A stretch of 8,159 bases of DNA, taken from Treponema sp. UBA4326. GTDB lineage: Bacteria; Spirochaetota; Spirochaetia; Treponematales; Treponemataceae. Position 1 is the first letter of the stretch; each line of letters opens with the position of its first letter. Below the pieces are notes generated by a model, which worked only from the letters and a program-made list of their open reading frames with translations, had not been told where the DNA came from and did no database searches. A program made the translations under genes and the position numbers. Where the stretch lies: assembly GCA_002393835.1 (NCBI GenBank), contig DGTW01000011.1, positions 1-8,159 of the forward strand. Direction: 5' to 3'. Shown one piece after another: positions 5,220 through 8,159 of the stretch.

Positions 5220-6124
5220 AATCACAGGAAAAAATAAAAAAAGGCCCCTGGGCACTTCTGATTACACTAATTCTCATTCTTTTTTGCATTTTGTGGACCC
5301 TCCCCACCGTGGGAATTCTGGTCACTTCATTCCGCACAGCTGATGCCGCTTCTTCGACGGGCTGGTGGAAGGCTTTCGCTGACTTGAAGAGCTTTACCCT
5401 GGACAACTACAACCAGGTTCTTTTCGGCCAGAGATTCAGCGTTGGTAATGCTTCTGGCACGGCAACTGTCCGCGGGGCGACAATGCTCAGCGCTTTCCTC
5501 TCTTCAATCACAGTCACCCTTCCTTCGGTCATCATTCCGATTCTGATTGCGGCGGCTGCGGCTTATGGTTTTGCCTGGCTCAGCTTTAAGGGGCGGAACA
5601 TCATGTTTGCGACGATTATCGCACTCCTTGTCGTTCCCCTGCAGATTTCCCTGATTCCGATTCTTCGTGACTACAACAAAATCGGCCTTAACGGAACTTA
5701 TCTTGGAATCTGGCTTGCCCACACAGGCTTTGGTCTGCCTCTTGCCACCTACATGATGTACAACTATATTTCAGGTCTGCCTCGCTCTATCCTTGAATCG
5801 GCTTTCATCGACGGAGCCAGCCATTTTACGACTTTTGTCCGCCTGATTCTGCCTCTTTCGGCTCCTGCAATCGCTTCATTCGCTATTTTCCAGTTCATCT
5901 GGGTCTGGAATGACATGCTGGTTTCCCTGGTTTTCCTTTCCGGGGCGGGGGCCAAGCTTCAGGTCGTAACGGTTCGTCTTTTGAACATGGCGGGAACCCG
6001 TGGAACTGACTGGCACCTGCTTACGGCGGGAGCCTTTGTCTCCATGATTTTGCCTCTGGGTGTCTTCCTTGGCTTACAGAAATTCTTCGTCCGAGGACTT
6101 TTGGCCGGTTCGGTCAAGGGGTAA
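5216..6124 (+). CDS. CUT1 sugar ABC transporter permease, MalG/AglG-like
   Basis: The product is a 302-residue second inner-membrane subunit of the same importer. Six membrane segments are visible near residues 12-37, 93-120, 128-150, 162-185, 209-232 and 270-290. The EAA loop reads SILESAFIDGASHFTTFVRLILP, with E194-S195-A196 and Gly200, so the second Ala position is Ser but the motif is otherwise intact. A stretch of about 50 residues between helices 1 and 2 should be extracytoplasmic. A strong AAGGAGG (5202-5208) lies 7 nt before the ATG, inside the end of the preceding gene, and the starts and stops overlap by 4 bp. No ATPase gene follows; as in many CUT1 systems, a shared MsmK/MalK-type ATPase probably serves it from another locus. 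Confidence 0.93.
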   Translation: MKSQEKIKKGPWALLITLILILFCILWTLPTVGILVTSFRTADAASSTGWWKAFADLKSFTLDNYNQVLFGQRFSVGNASGTATVRGATMLSAFLSSITVTLPSVIIPILIAAAAAYGFAWLSFKGRNIMFATIIALLVVPLQISLIPILRDYNKIGLNGTYLGIWLAHTGFGLPLATYMMYNYISGLPRSILESAFIDGASHFTTFVRLILPLSAPAIASFAIFQFIWVWNDMLVSLVFLSGAGAKLQVVTVRLLNMAGTRGTDWHLLTAGAFVSMILPLGVFLGLQKFFVRGLLAGSVKG

Positions 6125-6126
6125 TT

Positions 6127-6245
6127 GGAGTTAGGAGTTAGGAATTAGGAGTTAGGAGTTAGCAGGTAGCAGGTAGCAGTTAGCAGGTAGCAATTTGCAG
6201 TTAGCAGTTAGGAGTTTGCAGTTTGCAGTTTGCAGTTGGGAGTTT
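6127..6245 (+). repeat. Array of 17 degenerate heptanucleotides
   Basis: Seventeen contiguous 7-bp units with no insertions or deletions run over 119 bp. Units, in order of type: GGAGTTA (5 units, one as GGAATTA), then a mix of GCAGGTA and GCAGTTA with one GCAATTT, then GGAGTTT/GCAGTTT/GCAGTTG. The pattern is roughly G-S-A-R-K-T-D. It starts 3 nt after the permease stop. TAG stops recur within it, so it is not coding. The motif equals the inverted arrays at 251-343, with this array in the orientation of the left arm there. Confidence 0.9.
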
Positions 6246-6340
6246 TAATGGGGAAAGTCTTCCCCTCGCTCCAAACACTTCGTGTTTTACGCTACCCCTT
6301 CGCCTAGGGGCAAAGCCCCTAAAACCCCGGGATTTTTTTT
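6243..6340 (+). other. Folded G/C-rich element between permease and amylosucrase
   Basis: Hairpins visible by eye are GGGGAA/TTCCCC (6250-6255/6260-6265, loop AGTC), AAACAC/GTGTTT (6273-6278/6282-6287, loop TTC) and TAGGGGC/GCCCCTA (6305-6311/6315-6321, loop AAA). Alternatives exist: CCCCT (6295-6299) with AGGGG (6306-6310), and TTTTA plus GGGG (6243-6247, 6250-6253) with CCCC plus TAAAA (6316-6319, 6320-6324). T8 follows at 6333-6340, about 11 nt after the last stem, so this might be a leaky terminator between the transporter and the enzyme gene. A repeat-element origin is equally possible. Confidence 0.5.
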
Positions 6341-6360
6341 GACTGCCACATAGGAAAATT

Positions 6361-8159
6361 ATGTATCAGAAACAACTTGAAAGAAATATGGCGGAATTGA
6401 CCTCCCGCCTTTATGAGCTTTACGGTCATCGCTGGGATTTTTATCAGATTCTCTCCCGCCTTGAAGGAATTATGAAAAAGGCCGCAAGCCAGCGAAAGTC
6501 AGGCTATCTCTTCGATGCGGACGAGCAGGCAATAGCTTGTGGTGCGAACAATTCAGGAACAGCTGCGAATGCAGCTGTTCCATGGTACCTCAGTGAAAAA
6601 ACTGTGGGCATGATGCTTTATGTCGATTTGTTTGCTGGAAATTTGCCAGGTCTTATCGAAAAAATTCCTTATCTCAAAGACTTAGGCGTGAATTATGTTC
6701 ACCTGATGCCTCTTTTTGACTGCCCCAAAGGTGAGAATGACGGCGGCTATGCAATTTCTTCTTACCGAAAAGTTCAGAGCCGACTGGGCACAATCGGGGA
6801 CTTAAAGCTCGTTGCCGATGAATTTCACAAAAACGGAATCCGCCTTGTGCTGGATTTTGTCTTCAATCACACAAGCGATGAGCACGAATGGGCAAAAAAA
6901 GCCCGCAAAGGCGACCCTAAGTTTAAAGATTTCTATTATATCTACAAGGACAAGACCGAGGTTGACAGTTGGAATGCCACTTTGCGGGAGATTTTCCCTA
7001 CTGTCCGCCGAGGCTCTTTCACTTATCTTCCTGAGAACGATGAGTGGGTCTGGACGACCTTCAATTCCTTTCAGTGGGATTTGAATTATTCCAATCCTGA
7101 AGTATTTCTCGCCATGGTCGAGGAAATGCTTTTTATCGCAAACCTTGGCGTGGATGTCCTCCGCCTTGATGCCCTTGCCTTTGTCTGGAAAGAGAAGGGC
7201 ACTGTCTGTGAGAGTTTGCCCAAGGCTCACACCCTGATTCAGGCCTTTCAGTATGTCTCTTCTATTGCCTGCCCAAGCCTTCAGTTCAAGAGCGAGGCGA
7301 TTGTCCATCCTGACGAGGTAATCAAGTACATCAATGGCTCTGAGTGCCATTTGAGCTACAATCCCCTGCAGATGGCGCTTTTCTGGTCAACTGTCGCTAC
7401 CCGGGACACAAGGCTGCTCTCAACTTCACTCAAAAATCGCTGGCATATCCCGGAAAATTGTGCATGGGTAAACTACATCCGCTGCCACGACGACATTGGC
7501 TGGACTTTCAGTGATGAAGATGCCGCCCGCCTCGGAATCAACGGCTTCAATCACCGCCAGTTTTTGAACCGCTTTTTTACCGGCCGCTTTGAAGGCTCTT
7601 TTGCCACAGGCGAGCCTTTCCAGCTCAATCCCACGACCGGTGACTGCCGAATCTGCGGAACAATGGCGAGTCTTGCGGGCCTGGAGCAGGCCGAAAATCG
7701 AAATGATGAGGAACTTCGCCGTATGGCCGTTTCCCGCATGAAGATGATGTACGCCGTTCAGATGGCTTTGCCGGGGCTTCCTCTTTTGTATGCCGGGGAC
7801 GAAAAGGCTTTGCTTAACGATTACTCATACCGGGACGATAAGAGCAAAAAAGAAGACAGCCGCTGGGTTCACAGAATCAAGATCGACTGGAGCAAAAAAA
7901 GCGAATACAAGTCACAGGAGATGGTGGCTGATTTCGTTAAGAAAGTCATTGCCCTTAGAAAAGAAGAGCCCATGCTGGGCGGAAGTGAAATCTTCTTCTA
8001 CGACATTCAGGACAGCCATGTTTTTGCCTTCCGTCGTGGAACGATTCATGTCGTTGCGAATTTTTCAGACAGCCCGGCTGAGTTTATGATTGACGCATGG
8101 AGCGAAAACAGCAGGGACTTGCTTTCAGGTCGGAATTTCTGGAATCACCAGAAGCAGCT
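6361..8159 (+). CDS. ams: Amylosucrase-type GH13 enzyme, C-terminus cut by window end
   Basis: 599 codons are visible and no stop is reached; Neisseria polysaccharea amylosucrase has 636 residues, so about 40 are missing. Amylosucrase splits sucrose and transfers glucose to an alpha-1,4-glucan, releasing fructose; close relatives only hydrolyse sucrose. Against remembered N. polysaccharea motifs: VLRLDALAF with nucleophile Asp270 (286 there), FKSEAIVHPD with acid/base Glu312 (328), and IRCHDDIGWTF with Asp377 (393). Also retained are FNHTS with His170, TFNSFQWDLNYSN, and the Asp127 and Arg501 that correspond to the Asp144-Arg509 salt bridge of the sucrose site. A helical N-terminal part (about 1-85) precedes the barrel and has a small Ala/Asn-rich insert near 65-72. 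No signal peptide is seen, so the enzyme is cytoplasmic and would use sucrose after import. AGGA (6352-6355) sets the ATG; a second ATG at 6388 is less likely. Confidence 0.9.
   Translation, partial: MYQKQLERNMAELTSRLYELYGHRWDFYQILSRLEGIMKKAASQRKSGYLFDADEQAIACGANNSGTAANAAVPWYLSEKTVGMMLYVDLFAGNLPGLIEKIPYLKDLGVNYVHLMPLFDCPKGENDGGYAISSYRKVQSRLGTIGDLKLVADEFHKNGIRLVLDFVFNHTSDEHEWAKKARKGDPKFKDFYYIYKDKTEVDSWNATLREIFPTVRRGSFTYLPENDEWVWTTFNSFQWDLNYSNPEVFLAMVEEMLFIANLGVDVLRLDALAFVWKEKGTVCESLPKAHTLIQAFQYVSSIACPSLQFKSEAIVHPDEVIKYINGSECHLSYNPLQMALFWSTVATRDTRLLSTSLKNRWHIPENCAWVNYIRCHDDIGWTFSDEDAARLGINGFNHRQFLNRFFTGRFEGSFATGEPFQLNPTTGDCRICGTMASLAGLEQAENRNDEELRRMAVSRMKMMYAVQMALPGLPLLYAGDEKALLNDYSYRDDKSKKEDSRWVHRIKIDWSKKSEYKSQEMVADFVKKVIALRKEEPMLGGSEIFFYDIQDSHVFAFRRGTIHVVANFSDSPAEFMIDAWSENSRDLLSGRNFWNHQKQ

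Noticed and set aside
5794..5807. TGAATCGGCTTTCA inside the second permease as a third operator
   Set aside because: One arm is mismatched and it lies deep in a coding region; it shows that near-matches occur by chance.
6127..6245. Possible CRISPR array
   Set aside because: The units are 7 bp, directly tandem and degenerate, with no spacers and no cas genes.
6339..6344. TTGACT as a -35 box for the amylosucrase gene
   Set aside because: A -10 box at normal spacing would fall at or after the ATG at 6361, and none is seen.
6802..7350. 182-codon open frame on the minus strand inside the amylosucrase gene
   Set aside because: It overlaps a well-conserved coding region in full, shows no recognisable domain, and long antisense frames are common opposite such codon usage.

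Overview
The window looks like chromosomal DNA from a host-associated bacterium that uses a V/A-type ATPase. A Treponema-like spirochaete is my best guess. The guess rests on the V-type ATPase B and D subunits, a moderate G+C content and a LacI/CUT1 sugar-uptake locus; it is inference from gene content, not a database match. All genes are on the + strand and no gap between genes exceeds about 240 bp. There is no tRNA, rRNA, CRISPR array, transposase or integrase.

Left part (1-1530): the 3' end of V-type ATPase subunit B, a 95-bp gap filled by an inverted pair of degenerate heptanucleotide arrays, subunit D, and a universal-stress-protein-like gene whose start overlaps the subunit D stop (ATGA). 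A strong intrinsic terminator ends this unit.

Middle and right part (1513-8159): a sugar regulon. A near-consensus sigma-70 promoter is built into the terminator (-35 in its right arm, U-tract as spacer) and drives a LacI-family regulator. Then come a lipoprotein solute-binding protein, two CUT1 inner-membrane permeases (ATGA overlap) and an almost complete amylosucrase-type GH13 enzyme that runs off the end. The likely logic is that the binding protein and permeases import sucrose or a related alpha-glucoside, the enzyme converts sucrose inside the cell to alpha-1,4-glucan plus fructose (or hydrolyses it), and the LacI protein controls the set. No ABC ATPase is present, so a shared one encoded elsewhere is expected.

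The gaps between genes hold the most unusual structure. (i) Two 14-bp TGAAA-N4-TTTCA palindromes sit at the same position over the start codons of the regulator and the binding protein, and are candidate operators. (ii) A 139-nt element between binding protein and permease can fold as a three-way junction closed by an 11-bp stem. (iii) A set of mutually exclusive short hairpins lies just before the first permease. (iv) A 17-unit heptanucleotide array with no indels is followed by a second strongly folded element before the amylosucrase. (v) The regulator mRNA is predicted to be nearly leaderless.
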